A DNA stretch of 64,000 bases, from positions 1 through 64,000 of the forward strand of contig NZ_JASCIQ010000027.1 in the NCBI RefSeq assembly GCF_029968035.1, in the 5' to 3' direction. Both the position numbers and the translations under genes were made by a program. The stretch comes from Streptomyces cavernicola (GTDB taxonomy: Bacteria > Actinomycetota > Actinomycetes > Streptomycetales > Streptomycetaceae). This document shows positions 1 through 8,021 of the stretch, piece by piece; position 1 is the stretch's first letter, and every line of letters begins with the position of its first letter. The notes below the pieces were generated by a model, which saw only the letters and a list, made by a program, of their open reading frames with translations, made no database searches and was not told where the DNA came from.

Positions 1-15
1 GAAGTTCTGGCTCAT
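1..15 (-). CDS. 5' end of a divergent gene cut by the window edge
   Basis: On the minus strand an ATG at 15 opens a frame that begins MSQNF and runs off the window. It lies upstream of, and divergent from, the TetR gene at 174, with the palindrome at 79-113 between them. That layout is usual for a TetR regulator and its target. Only five codons are visible and no strong ribosome binding site precedes the ATG, so this is a weak call made on position alone. Confidence 0.25.
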
Positions 16-78
16 GGCAGGGATACCCCAGTTCCGTGCGCCGACCGGTGCTCCCGGCCGCGGGCAATACGAGAGAAT

Positions 79-113
79 GGCACTCAGTACCCTCAGTATG
101 CACACTGAGTGCC
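79..113. promoter_or_regulatory. Nested palindromic operator, probable TetR site
   Basis: GGCACTCAGT at 79-88 is matched by its exact reverse complement ACTGAGTGCC at 104-113, with 15 bp between the arms. A second left arm, CTCAGT at 92-97, can also pair with ACTGAG at 104-109, so two half-sites share one right arm. The element lies 60 bp upstream of the TetR start codon and between it and the divergent reading frame at 15. Autoregulation and control of the divergent gene are inferred from position. Confidence 0.7.
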
Positions 114-173
114 AGCAATCAATCCCCGCCCGCGACCGCCGGGACCGGCTCCGGGCGGTGCTACGTTGCCCCC

Positions 174-899
174 ATGAGCGAGGAACAGGAACAGCCCACG
201 GGCGCCGACAACAACTCCGCGAAGCCCGCCATCCGGGACGCGCTGATCTCGGCGGCCTTCGAGCTGTTCCTCGACCGCGGCTTCGAGCGCACCACCGTCG
301 ACGACATCGTCCAGCGCGCCGGAGTCGGACGCAGGTCCTTCTTCCGCTACTTCCCGTCCAAGGAGGACGTGGTCTTCCCCGACCACGAGGGCTGCCTCGC
401 CGAGATGAAGGCGTATCTGGAGAAGGCCGACGACGAGGACCCGGTGGCGCGGGTCTGCGACGCCGCCCGCATCGTCATGCGGATGTACGCCGACAACCCC
501 GCATTCGCCGTGCAGCGCTACGAGTTGACGCGGGCCGTGCCGGGTCTGCGCCACCACGAGCTGTCCGTGGTCTGGCGGTACGAGCACACGCTCGCCGGCT
601 ATCTGCGGCGGCACTCCGCGGGCCGTCCCGACGGCACGCTGCGGGCGGACGTGATCGCGGCGTCCGTCGTCGCCGCCCACAACAACGCCCTCCGGTCGTG
701 GCTCCGCTCCGGCGCCGAGGGCGACCTCACGGCAAGCATGGACCACGCCCTCGAATTCGTACGGAACTCCAGTTCCCTGCGGGCGGACGGCGACGGCGCG
801 GGCGACGCGCAGGACGATGTCGTCGTCCTGATCACCAAGCGCCGCACACCGTTGTGGCGCATGGTCCGTGAGATCGAGGCCACGCTCGACGAGGACTGA
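174..899 (+). CDS. TetR family transcriptional regulator
   Basis: This is a 241-residue one-component repressor. The N-terminal helix-turn-helix spans about residues 15-65: an IRDALISAAFELFLDRGF helix, then TTVDDIVQRAGVGRRSFFRYFPSKEDVVF, the classic TetR recognition pattern (given here as two shorter blocks, TTVDDIVQRAG and RRSFFRYFPSKED). The remaining helical region is the ligand and dimer domain, with no close family match recognised. The start at 174 was chosen because it begins just before the domain, while upstream in-frame codons run through the operator. A long palindrome at 79-113 lies just upstream, so autoregulation is likely. The ligand is unknown; a lipid or acyl-CoA is common for this architecture but not shown here. 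Confidence 0.9.
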   Translation: MSEEQEQPTGADNNSAKPAIRDALISAAFELFLDRGFERTTVDDIVQRAGVGRRSFFRYFPSKEDVVFPDHEGCLAEMKAYLEKADDEDPVARVCDAARIVMRMYADNPAFAVQRYELTRAVPGLRHHELSVVWRYEHTLAGYLRRHSAGRPDGTLRADVIAASVVAAHNNALRSWLRSGAEGDLTASMDHALEFVRNSSSLRADGDGAGDAQDDVVVLITKRRTPLWRMVREIEATLDED

Positions 900-933
900 A
901 GGACACCCGCAGCCGCTTCGGCACACAGGGAAC

Positions 934-2475
934 TCAGTTCCCCTTCTGGTCGCACTCGGTGCCAGGCCGTGTTGGCGCGAGGTGTGCCCTGTGGTCGGCC
1001 GGGGCCTCTTCTCCGGCGGCGTGCACGCCTTCTGGGGAGCGGTTCCTCCCGAGCAGGGCGGCTGTGAGGACCGCGCCGAGGGCGAGGAGGGCGGCGGCGA
1101 CGGTGAGTGCGAGCGAGAAGCCGTCCGTCGCGGCCCGCAGCGGGCCGCTGCGGGCGGCCGATGCGTCGTCGCTGCGACCCGCGGCCAGCGCGACCAACAC
1201 CGCCACCCCCACAGCGCCGCCGACCTGTTGGACAGAGCTCAGGACGGCCGAGCCGAGCCCCGCGTCCTCCTCGGTGGTGCCCGTGAGCGCGGCGACGGTC
1301 AGGGCGGGCAGGCTCAGCCCGCAGCCCAGGCTCGCGACGAGCATGCCGGGCAGCACCCCGGCCGCGTACCCGTCGCCCGGCCCCACGTCGGAGAGGAGCA
1401 GGAGTCCGGCAGCGGTGATCAGGAACGATCCGGCGAGCGCCGCCCGCACCCCGAGCCGGACCACCGCTCGCGAGGAGAGCCACATGCCCGTGAGGATGCC
1501 TGCGCCGTACGGCAGGTGGGCGAGGCCGGCCGTGAGCGGGCCGTAGCCGAGGACGGTCTGCAGGTGCACCATCAGCAGGAACGCCATCGCGTACAGGGCT
1601 GCGGAGAACAGCAGGGTCGCCCCGTTGGCCACGGCGCGGAAGCGGAAGGACAGGAACGACCACGGCACCAGCGGCTCGGCGGCCCGCGCCTCGACCACCA
1701 GGAACGCGACGGCGAGGAGCACGGCAAGAGCCAGGGACCCGACGACGACCGGGGCCGCCCAGCCCGACTCCCCGGTCTGGAGCAGCCCGTAGACCAGAGA
1801 CACCAGGGCGCCGGTGCCGAGCACCGCACCGGGTACGTCGAGCCGGGCCGCGTCACCGGCCCGGCTCTCGGGGACCAGGCGCGGCAGCAGTACGACAGCC
1901 ACCGCGGCGACCGGCAGGTTGACGAGGAAGATCCAGCGCCAGGACGCGAGGCCGGTCAGCGCACCGGAGATCACCAGACCCGACGTGCCGCCGAGGGCCG
2001 CGATGCCGCCCCAGACGCCGAAGGCCTCGGCGCGCTCCTCCGTGCCGGGGAACAGGAGGGCGATCAGGGCCAGCGCGGCGGGACTGGCCATGGCCGATCC
2101 CGCGCCCTGGACGAACCGCCCGGCCACCAGCTGCCAGGGCTCCTGCGCGAGCCCGCAGACGAGGCTGGCCGCGCCGAACAGCACCACTCCGGTCAGGAAG
2201 ACGCGCCTGCGGCCGAGGAGGTCGGCCATGCGGCCGAACAGCAGCAACAGCCCGCCGAAGGCGAGGAAGTAGGCGTTGACGACCCAGGCCAGACCGGCGC
2301 TGTCGAAGCCGAGGTCGTCGCGCACGCTGGGCAGCGCGACGCTCACCACGTTGTCGTCCAGGACGAGCATGAACTGCACGAAGCACAGCACCACCAGAGC
2401 GGGTCCGCGACGCCGCCCAACGGACCCTGTTTCTCGTGCAGTTGGCATCGGCGTCGCACTGGATTCGTTCGGCAT
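934..2475 (-). CDS. DHA2-type MFS drug/H+ antiporter, 14 TM
   Basis: This 513-residue integral membrane protein has the length and hydrophobic pattern of the 14-helix EmrB/QacA drug:proton antiporters. Visible motifs are the first-helix signature with VLDDNVVSVALPSV, motif A (GRMADLLGRRRVF) in the loop between helices 2 and 3, and the motif C region GLVISGALTGLASWRW in helix 5. It would export hydrophobic or cationic toxins or a secondary metabolite from the cytoplasm. The gene is divergent from the AraC regulator at 2566, 90 bp away, which is the probable controller. It ends 34 bp from the convergent TetR stop. The substrate cannot be told from the sequence. Confidence 0.93.
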   Translation of the reverse strand: MPNESSATPMPTARETGSVGRRRGPALVVLCFVQFMLVLDDNVVSVALPSVRDDLGFDSAGLAWVVNAYFLAFGGLLLLFGRMADLLGRRRVFLTGVVLFGAASLVCGLAQEPWQLVAGRFVQGAGSAMASPAALALIALLFPGTEERAEAFGVWGGIAALGGTSGLVISGALTGLASWRWIFLVNLPVAAVAVVLLPRLVPESRAGDAARLDVPGAVLGTGALVSLVYGLLQTGESGWAAPVVVGSLALAVLLAVAFLVVEARAAEPLVPWSFLSFRFRAVANGATLLFSAALYAMAFLLMVHLQTVLGYGPLTAGLAHLPYGAGILTGMWLSSRAVVRLGVRAALAGSFLITAAGLLLLSDVGPGDGYAAGVLPGMLVASLGCGLSLPALTVAALTGTTEEDAGLGSAVLSSVQQVGGAVGVAVLVALAAGRSDDASAARSGPLRAATDGFSLALTVAAALLALGAVLTAALLGRNRSPEGVHAAGEEAPADHRAHLAPTRPGTECDQKGN

Positions 2476-2507
2476 ACGACGACGCTATGCACCCGCCGCG
2501 GCGGCCG

Positions 2508-2540
2508 CGATGCGCTACGGGGCCACGTCGTATCGCATCG
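2508..2540. promoter_or_regulatory. Inverted repeat in the MFS/AraC divergent promoter
   Basis: CGATGCG at 2508-2514 is repeated in inverse as CGCATCG at 2534-2540, separated by 19 bp, inside the 90-bp region between the divergent exporter and AraC genes. Position fits an AraC-type operator controlling both genes. The arms are short and GC rich, so chance is possible. Confidence 0.35.
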
Positions 2541-2565
2541 AGGACACGCGCCCTACGCTGGCGCT

Positions 2566-3387
2566 ATGACCGATGCCTTCGAAGTCGAAGGGGCCGTGCC
2601 GGCCGGGGTGGGCGCGATCGTCGTCGGGAGCTTCCCGCTCGCGACCGGTCAGTGGTTCGTGCCGCACCGGCACCCGCAGCACCAACTGGCCTGGGCGCAG
2701 CGCGGAGTGCTCGGCGTCGCCGTCGGCGAGGACTACTGGGTGCTGCCGCGCACACGGGCCCTGTGGCTGCCCGCCGGGGTCGTCCACCGGACCGGCGCGA
2801 CCCGCGACGCCGTGCTGTGCAGCCTCTACTTCGAGCCGGACCGCAACGCACCGAACCGCAGCGCGCCGGACTGGACCGAGCCCACGCCGGTCGGCGTCGA
2901 CGGGCTCCTCGCCCACCTGATCGCCCACCTCAGCCGCAAGGACCTCCCCGACGACGCACGGCTCCGCGCAGAGGCCGTCGTCCTGGACCTCCTCCAGCCC
3001 CTGCCGGCCACGCCCATCGACGTGCCCACCCCCACCGACGACCGCGTACGCGCCGTGGCCGACGCCCTGCTCGCCGACCCCGCGGACCCGCGCAGCCTGG
3101 ACGCGCACGCGCGCGCCGTCGGGGCGAGCCGGCGCACCCTGACGCGCCTTTTCGTCCACGACACCTGCATGAGCTTCGACCGCTGGCGCACCCACGTACG
3201 GCTGCGCGCCGCGCTCCCGCTGCTCGCCGAGGGGCAGCCGGTCTCCCGCGTCGCACACGCCGTCGGATACGCGACGCCGAGCTCCTTCCTCGCCGCGTTC
3301 CGCCGCACCGTCGGCACGTCCCCCGGCCGCTACCTGAGCGGCGACACCGGCGCGCCCACCGAGCCACGCGGACCGGCCGCCCCTTGA
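2566..3387 (+). CDS. AraC family transcriptional regulator
   Basis: The product is 273 residues. The N-terminal half is a cupin-like sensor (FVPHRHPQHQLAWAQRGVL, then LPAGVVHRTGA), typical of the AraC regulators that control efflux genes. The C-terminal ~100 residues hold the two helix-turn-helix motifs: DAHARAVGASRRTLTRLF, and PVSRVAHAVGYATPSSFLAA followed by the usual FRRTVGTSPGRY end. The ATG at 2566 was chosen because the sensor domain begins directly after it, although the same frame is open far upstream. It is divergent from the DHA2 exporter and likely controls it and itself. Confidence 0.92.
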   Translation: MTDAFEVEGAVPAGVGAIVVGSFPLATGQWFVPHRHPQHQLAWAQRGVLGVAVGEDYWVLPRTRALWLPAGVVHRTGATRDAVLCSLYFEPDRNAPNRSAPDWTEPTPVGVDGLLAHLIAHLSRKDLPDDARLRAEAVVLDLLQPLPATPIDVPTPTDDRVRAVADALLADPADPRSLDAHARAVGASRRTLTRLFVHDTCMSFDRWRTHVRLRAALPLLAEGQPVSRVAHAVGYATPSSFLAAFRRTVGTSPGRYLSGDTGAPTEPRGPAAP

Positions 3388-3502
3388 GCAGCACCTCGGC
3401 TTCCGCAGAGACACCCGCGCCAGTCCGGGAACCCGTACGGGAACTCGTACAGGAACGCGTACGCAGCGCAGGATCCAGCCCGTCCGCACGGAGGTGAGCC
3501 TC

Positions 3503-3796
3503 ATGGCGTCCCTCGCCCTGGCCCTGGTCGTCGTCCAACTCGTCGCCGTCGTCCTGTGCGGCGTCCACCTCCACCGGCGGCGGGGCCACGGCGCGGACGG
3601 GCGGACGCGCTCGCTCCGCCTTCTCTCGCCCGTGCTCCTCGCGACCTCGGCGCTGCCGTTGATCCCGCTGCTCGCCTACGACGCATCGGCCCTGCTCTGG
3701 GGCCTGTGGGGTGCCGGATACCTCACGGCCGCCCTCGTCCACGCCGCCGCCGGGTCGGCCAGGGGCTCTGTCGGCCCGCCCGCCCCGACTCCGTAG
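3503..3796 (+). CDS. Small integral membrane protein
   Basis: A 97-residue protein of unknown function. Two or three hydrophobic segments are visible: residues 1-20 (LALALVVVQLVAVVLCGVHL), about 46-63, and about 66-83. A charged stretch (HRRRGHGADGRTR) separates the first two, so the chain probably crosses the membrane two or three times. The ATG at 3503 was preferred to the GTG at 3494 because GGAGG at 3489-3493 is correctly spaced only for the ATG. It lies between the AraC gene and the metal ATPase gene on the same strand, with about 100 bp on each side, so it may be a single-gene unit. Confidence 0.7.
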   Translation: MASLALALVVVQLVAVVLCGVHLHRRRGHGADGRTRSLRLLSPVLLATSALPLIPLLAYDASALLWGLWGAGYLTAALVHAAAGSARGSVGPPAPTP

Positions 3797-3958
3797 GGCC
3801 GCACGTCCCCCAGCTGGGCCACCCGGCCCATGCGCCGCCCCGCCGGGGGGAGGAGGGTGGCAGTAGAGCGCCTCCACGTGCGGTCGCCACGCGCGGTTGC
3901 GACCCGCGTCCGGACCGCTCGCTACGGGAGTGATCACGGCGCACAGGGAGAAGTGACC

Positions 3959-6436
3959 GTGCACGACCACCACACGGAACACACGGACCACATCGAACAC
4001 ACGGAGCACGCGGAACACACCGACCGTACGCAACAGTTCAGTACCGCCGTCCTCGACGTACGAGGTCTCGGCTGGGCTTCCCAGCAGAGCACCGTCAGCG
4101 CGGTCCTGGGCAGGCGGCCAGGCGTGCTCGACGTGGCAGCCAACCCGGTGGGGCTGACGGCGACGGTCGTCTTCGACCCGGGCCGCACGTCGTTGGCCGA
4201 ACTGCGGCGCTGGGTCGAGGAGTGCGGCCTGCACTGCGCGGGCCAGTCCGTACCGGCGCACCTCTGCGACCCGCTGGCCGAGCCCGCCCCACCGCTAACG
4301 CCAGCTCCACCGCCGACGCCGACCCCTCCGCCGACGCCCGCCGCACTTGCGGCCGGCGCGCACGGACACGGCGACATGTCGATGGCGGACATGGCCGCCG
4401 ACCTGCGCAACCGCTTCCTCGTCGCGGCGCTCTTCTCGATCCCCCTCGTGATCTGGTCACCGATCGGCGAGGACGTCCTCCACCTGGACGCGCCCGTGCC
4501 GTTCGGGCTGCGTCAGGACGTGTGGGCGCTGCTGCTGAGCCTGCCGGTGGTCCTCTGGTCGTGCACGCTGTTCTTCGCCGGCGCGCTCCGCGCCCTGCGA
4601 GCCCGCACGCTGGACATGATGGTGCTCGTCGCGGTCGCCGTCGGCTCCGGCTGGCTGTACTCCGTGGTCGTCACGGTCACCGGCGGCGGCGACGTCTTCT
4701 ACGAGGCGGCGACCGTCCTCGCCGCCTTCGTGCTGCTCGGCCACTGGTTCGAGATGCGCGCCCGCGGCGGCGCCAACGACGCCATCCGCACACTCCTCGA
4801 CCTGGCCCCGCCGAAGGCGCTCGTCCTGCGCGACGGCGAACCGGTCGAGGTGCCCACGGCCGAAGTGGCCGTCGGCGACCTGCTGTTGGTCCGGCCGGGC
4901 GCGAAGATCGCCGTGGACGGGGTCGTCGAGGAGGGCGCGAGCGAGGTCGACGAGTCGATGGTCACCGGCGAGAGCCTGCCCGTGCACAAGGAGCCCGGCT
5001 CGCAGGTCGTCGGCGCCACCGTCAACGCCAACGGCACCCTGCGCGTGCGCGCCGCCAAGGTCGGCTCGGACACCGCCCTGGCCCAGATCGTCAAGCTCGT
5101 CCAGGAGGCCCAGAACTCCAAGGCCCCGGGGCAACGGCTCGCGGACCGGGCGGCGTTCTGGCTGGTCTTCGTCGCGCTGATCGGCGGGGCCGCGACCCTG
5201 GCCGTCTGGCTCCTGGCCACCGACCGCTCCCTGGGCACGGCGATGCTGTTCGCCATCACCGTCGTGGTGATCACCTGCCCGGACGCGCTCGGCCTCGCCA
5301 CCCCCACCGCGATCATGGTCGGTACGGGGCTCGGGGCCAGGCGCGGCGTGCTCTTCAAGAACGCCGAGGGCCTGGAGATCTCCGCCCGTGTCCAGACCGT
5401 CGTCATGGACAAGACCGGCACGCTCACCAAGGGCGAGCCGGAGGTCACCGACGTCCTCACAGGCGACGACGGCCCGACCGCGAACGAGTTGCTCCGGCTG
5501 GTCGCGGCGGTGGAGCGCGAGTCCGAACACCCCCTGGCAGAAGCCGTCGTGCGACACGCCGCCGCCCAGGGGCTCGCCACCGAACGCGCGGCGGGCTTCG
5601 AGAACATCCCCGGCCACGGCGCCGTCGCCACCGTGTCCGGCCGCCGGGTCGCAGTCGGCAACCGCCGCCTGACCGAGCGCGAGGGCGTCGACCTCAGCGA
5701 ACTCGCAGCGGCACGCGACGAGTTGGCCGCCACCGGCCGTACGGTCGTGATCGTCGCGGTCGACGGTCGTGCGGCCGGTCTGATCGGCATCGCCGACGCG
5801 CCCCGGGAGTCCTCGGCCACCGCCGTGCGGGAACTGCACGCCCTCGGCGTCGAGGTCGTCATGCTCACCGGAGACAACCGGGCCACCGCCGAACGCATCG
5901 CCGCGCAGCTCGGCATCGACACCGTCGTCGCGGAGGTCCTGCCCGGCGACAAGGCCGCCGAGATCGCCGCACTCCAGGCCACCGGCCGCAAGGTCGCGAT
6001 GGTCGGCGACGGCGTCAACGACGCCCCCGCCCTCGCCAGGGCCGACCTCGGCATCGCCATCGGCGCCGGCACCGACGTGGCGATCGAGACCGCGGACCTC
6101 GTCCTGATGCGCTCCGACCCCCTCGACGTGCCCACCGCCCTGCGCATCGGCCGCGGCACGCTGCGCAAGATGCGCCAGAACCTGGGCTGGGCCATCGGTT
6201 ACAACGCCCTGGCCCTGCCCATCGCCGCCGGCGTCTTCGAACCGGCCTTCGGCCTCGTCCTCCGGCCCGAGATCGCCGCCCTCACCATGTCCGGCTCCAG
6301 CTTCATCGTCGCCGCCAACGCCCTTGCCCTGAAGGGACTTCGACTGCCGAGCACCACTCCGTCCCCCCTGCCGGCCGCACCGGAAGCGGCCGTCGACAGC
6401 GCCTACGACGAAGGCCCCGCCCGCCGCGCCGCCTGA
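3959..6436 (+). CDS. Heavy-metal P1B-type ATPase with CPD motif
   Basis: This 825-residue metal pump begins with a histidine-rich tail of EHT-type repeats (eight His in the first 20 residues). An HMA-like domain follows, but GWASQQSTV stands where the metal-binding GMxCxxC motif would be. A proline-threonine linker comes next, then the transporter core: TGES in the actuator domain, phosphorylation motif DKTGT (D484), SEHPLAEA nucleotide-binding motif, MLTGDN and GDGVNDAPAL. The transmembrane metal motif is CPD (C440-D442) and not the usual CPC, SPC or CPH. The GTG at 3959 has GGGAG at suitable spacing. The cupredoxin lipoprotein 87 bp downstream supports copper as a substrate, but the changed motif makes specificity uncertain. 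Confidence 0.92.
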   Translation: MHDHHTEHTDHIEHTEHAEHTDRTQQFSTAVLDVRGLGWASQQSTVSAVLGRRPGVLDVAANPVGLTATVVFDPGRTSLAELRRWVEECGLHCAGQSVPAHLCDPLAEPAPPLTPAPPPTPTPPPTPAALAAGAHGHGDMSMADMAADLRNRFLVAALFSIPLVIWSPIGEDVLHLDAPVPFGLRQDVWALLLSLPVVLWSCTLFFAGALRALRARTLDMMVLVAVAVGSGWLYSVVVTVTGGGDVFYEAATVLAAFVLLGHWFEMRARGGANDAIRTLLDLAPPKALVLRDGEPVEVPTAEVAVGDLLLVRPGAKIAVDGVVEEGASEVDESMVTGESLPVHKEPGSQVVGATVNANGTLRVRAAKVGSDTALAQIVKLVQEAQNSKAPGQRLADRAAFWLVFVALIGGAATLAVWLLATDRSLGTAMLFAITVVVITCPDALGLATPTAIMVGTGLGARRGVLFKNAEGLEISARVQTVVMDKTGTLTKGEPEVTDVLTGDDGPTANELLRLVAAVERESEHPLAEAVVRHAAAQGLATERAAGFENIPGHGAVATVSGRRVAVGNRRLTEREGVDLSELAAARDELAATGRTVVIVAVDGRAAGLIGIADAPRESSATAVRELHALGVEVVMLTGDNRATAERIAAQLGIDTVVAEVLPGDKAAEIAALQATGRKVAMVGDGVNDAPALARADLGIAIGAGTDVAIETADLVLMRSDPLDVPTALRIGRGTLRKMRQNLGWAIGYNALALPIAAGVFEPAFGLVLRPEIAALTMSGSSFIVAANALALKGLRLPSTTPSPLPAAPEAAVDSAYDEGPARRAA

Positions 6437-6523
6437 CACCGACCCCGTGCATCCACGCGTACGCCCTCTCGTACGCCGCCCTCGACACCACCCCGTACGC
6501 CGAACTCCCGAAGGATCGTTCCG

Positions 6524-6943
6524 ATGTCACCGTCACCCCGCCTCCGGCGCACCGCCGGCCTTCTGCTCGGGGCGGCCGCCGCCCTCGTCCTGGCGACAGC
6601 CTGCTCCGACACGGACAACGGCTCCACCCCCTACGCCCCCACCCCGCCGGCCACGACCCCCGCGAACCCGCCCGCCACGCAGAACGCCGGCGAGGACCGC
6701 ATCGTGGCGGAGAACTTCGCCTTCGACCCGGACACGCTGACGGTCAACCCGGGCGAGAAGGTCACGGTCGTCAACAAGGACTCCACCGCACACACCGTGA
6801 CCGCCACGGAGAGCGGGGCGTTCGACACGGGCACCATCGACGGCGGCAAGTCCGGAACCTTCACCGCCCCTTCGAAGCCCGGCAGTTACGACTTCGTCTG
6901 CAGCTTCCACTCGAACATGACGGGCAAGCTGATCGTGCGCTGA
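6524..6943 (+). CDS. Cupredoxin-domain lipoprotein
   Basis: A 139-residue exported lipoprotein. The signal peptide ends in the lipobox LATAC (Cys about residue 27), so the mature protein should be anchored to the outer face of the membrane. A Pro/Thr-rich linker leads into a plastocyanin-like domain from about residue 55. The type 1 copper ligands are visible: His in STAHTVT, and Cys, His and Met in FVCSFHSNM. It could buffer extracytoplasmic copper or carry electrons. The P1B ATPase lies immediately upstream on the same strand, with 87 bp between the genes, so a joint copper-handling unit is likely. AAGGATC just before the ATG can act as ribosome binding site. Confidence 0.88.
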   Translation: MSPSPRLRRTAGLLLGAAAALVLATACSDTDNGSTPYAPTPPATTPANPPATQNAGEDRIVAENFAFDPDTLTVNPGEKVTVVNKDSTAHTVTATESGAFDTGTIDGGKSGTFTAPSKPGSYDFVCSFHSNMTGKLIVR

Positions 6944-7010
6944 GCCCGACGCCCGTGGTCCGCAGGGGCACGAGGTGCGGGATGCTCCGGGGCGGCGGAG
7001 TGTGGGAGGC

Positions 7011-7991
7011 ATGCGGAGGAAGGAGAGGCGCGGAGGCGGGGCGGGGAGCGGAGCGCGGGACGCGGAGGAGGTCCTCGACGAGCTGTACGTGACGCCGCCG
7101 CCCGAGTTCGTGGCCCGGCGGGACGAGCTGGCCGCCGAGGCGAAGGCGGACGGCCGTGCGGAGGACGCCCGCAGGATCCGTGCCGCCCGCCGTCCGACGC
7201 GCGCGGCCTGGGCGGCGAACCTGCTGCTGCGGTCGGCGCCTGCGGACTGCGAGCGGTTCCTCGAACTCGGGCAGGCGTTGCGCGAGGCGTACCGGTCCCT
7301 TGACGCCGCCGAGATCAAGCAGCTGTCGGGCCGGCGGGGCAGTGTCGTCTCGGCCATGGCCCGGCAGGCCGTCGCCCTGGCCCTTGAGGCCGGGCACCGG
7401 TTGTCGGACGACGCGCAGCAGGGCGTCGTGTCCACCCTGCGGGCCGTGCTCGCCGACCAGGAGGCGGCGGACCAGTGGGCCGCGGGTCGGCTTGAGGGCG
7501 CGCTCACTCCGCCCTCGGACTTCGCACCGAGCGGCGTCACGGAGGCTGTCACGGAGGCTTCCGTACGGGAAGAGGAGGAGCCCGGTCCGAAGCGGGCAGC
7601 TCACGAGGCCGCGCGGACCTCGCCACGGGCCGCGCCGGTCGAGGAAGAGCTCGCCGAGCGGCGCCGGCGCCGGGAGCAGGAGCGGCTCGCGGCCGCGCGC
7701 AAGGCCGCTGCGGAGGCCGCCGCCGAGGCCGAGCGGGCGCTTGAGCGGCAGCGCACCGCCACAGAGGACGCGGAGGCCGCCCTGGTGCGGGCGCGCGACC
7801 GCGAGGCCGAGGCGCGTGCGCGGACGACCGAGGCCGAGGACCGACTCCGTGCCGCCCAGGGCGAGTTGGAGCAGGCGGAGCGGGACCGGCGGGACGCCGA
7901 GGAGCGGGCCCGGACAGCGGCGGACGCCACCGCCCGAGCCGAACGAGCGGCGCGGCAGGCGGCGGACGAGGTGGAACACCTCCGCGAATGA
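7011..7991 (+). CDS. Conserved actinobacterial coiled-coil protein
   Basis: About 326 residues, function not recognised. The N-terminal half (about 20-170) is a conserved helical region: VLDELYVTPPPEFVARRDEL, then RRPTRAAWAANLLLR and a GRRGSVVSAMARQAVALAL helix. The C-terminal half from about residue 210 is an Ala/Glu/Arg-rich coiled coil with heptad-like repeats. There is no signal peptide or membrane segment, so it is probably cytoplasmic and oligomeric. The start is uncertain: the ATG at 7011 is almost in contact with GGGAGG, and GTG codons at 6975 and 7002 are alternatives. It ends 30 bp from the convergent lipase gene. Confidence 0.75.
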   Translation: MRRKERRGGGAGSGARDAEEVLDELYVTPPPEFVARRDELAAEAKADGRAEDARRIRAARRPTRAAWAANLLLRSAPADCERFLELGQALREAYRSLDAAEIKQLSGRRGSVVSAMARQAVALALEAGHRLSDDAQQGVVSTLRAVLADQEAADQWAAGRLEGALTPPSDFAPSGVTEAVTEASVREEEEPGPKRAAHEAARTSPRAAPVEEELAERRRRREQERLAAARKAAAEAAAEAERALERQRTATEDAEAALVRARDREAEARARTTEAEDRLRAAQGELEQAERDRRDAEERARTAADATARAERAARQAADEVEHLRE

Positions 7992-8021
7992 ACGCCTCGG
8001 GTTCCCGTACGGTTCCCGCCG

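Noticed and set aside
2470..2475. Alternative interpretation of the 934-2475 protein as a 12-helix permease
   Set aside because: Length of 513 residues and the number of hydrophobic segments fit the 14-helix DHA2 group.
868..2565. Long open frame on the plus strand running into the AraC gene
   Set aside because: It is antisense to the DHA2 exporter, gives Arg/Gln/Gly-rich sequence with no family likeness, and is open only because of high GC. The AraC domain begins at the ATG at 2566.
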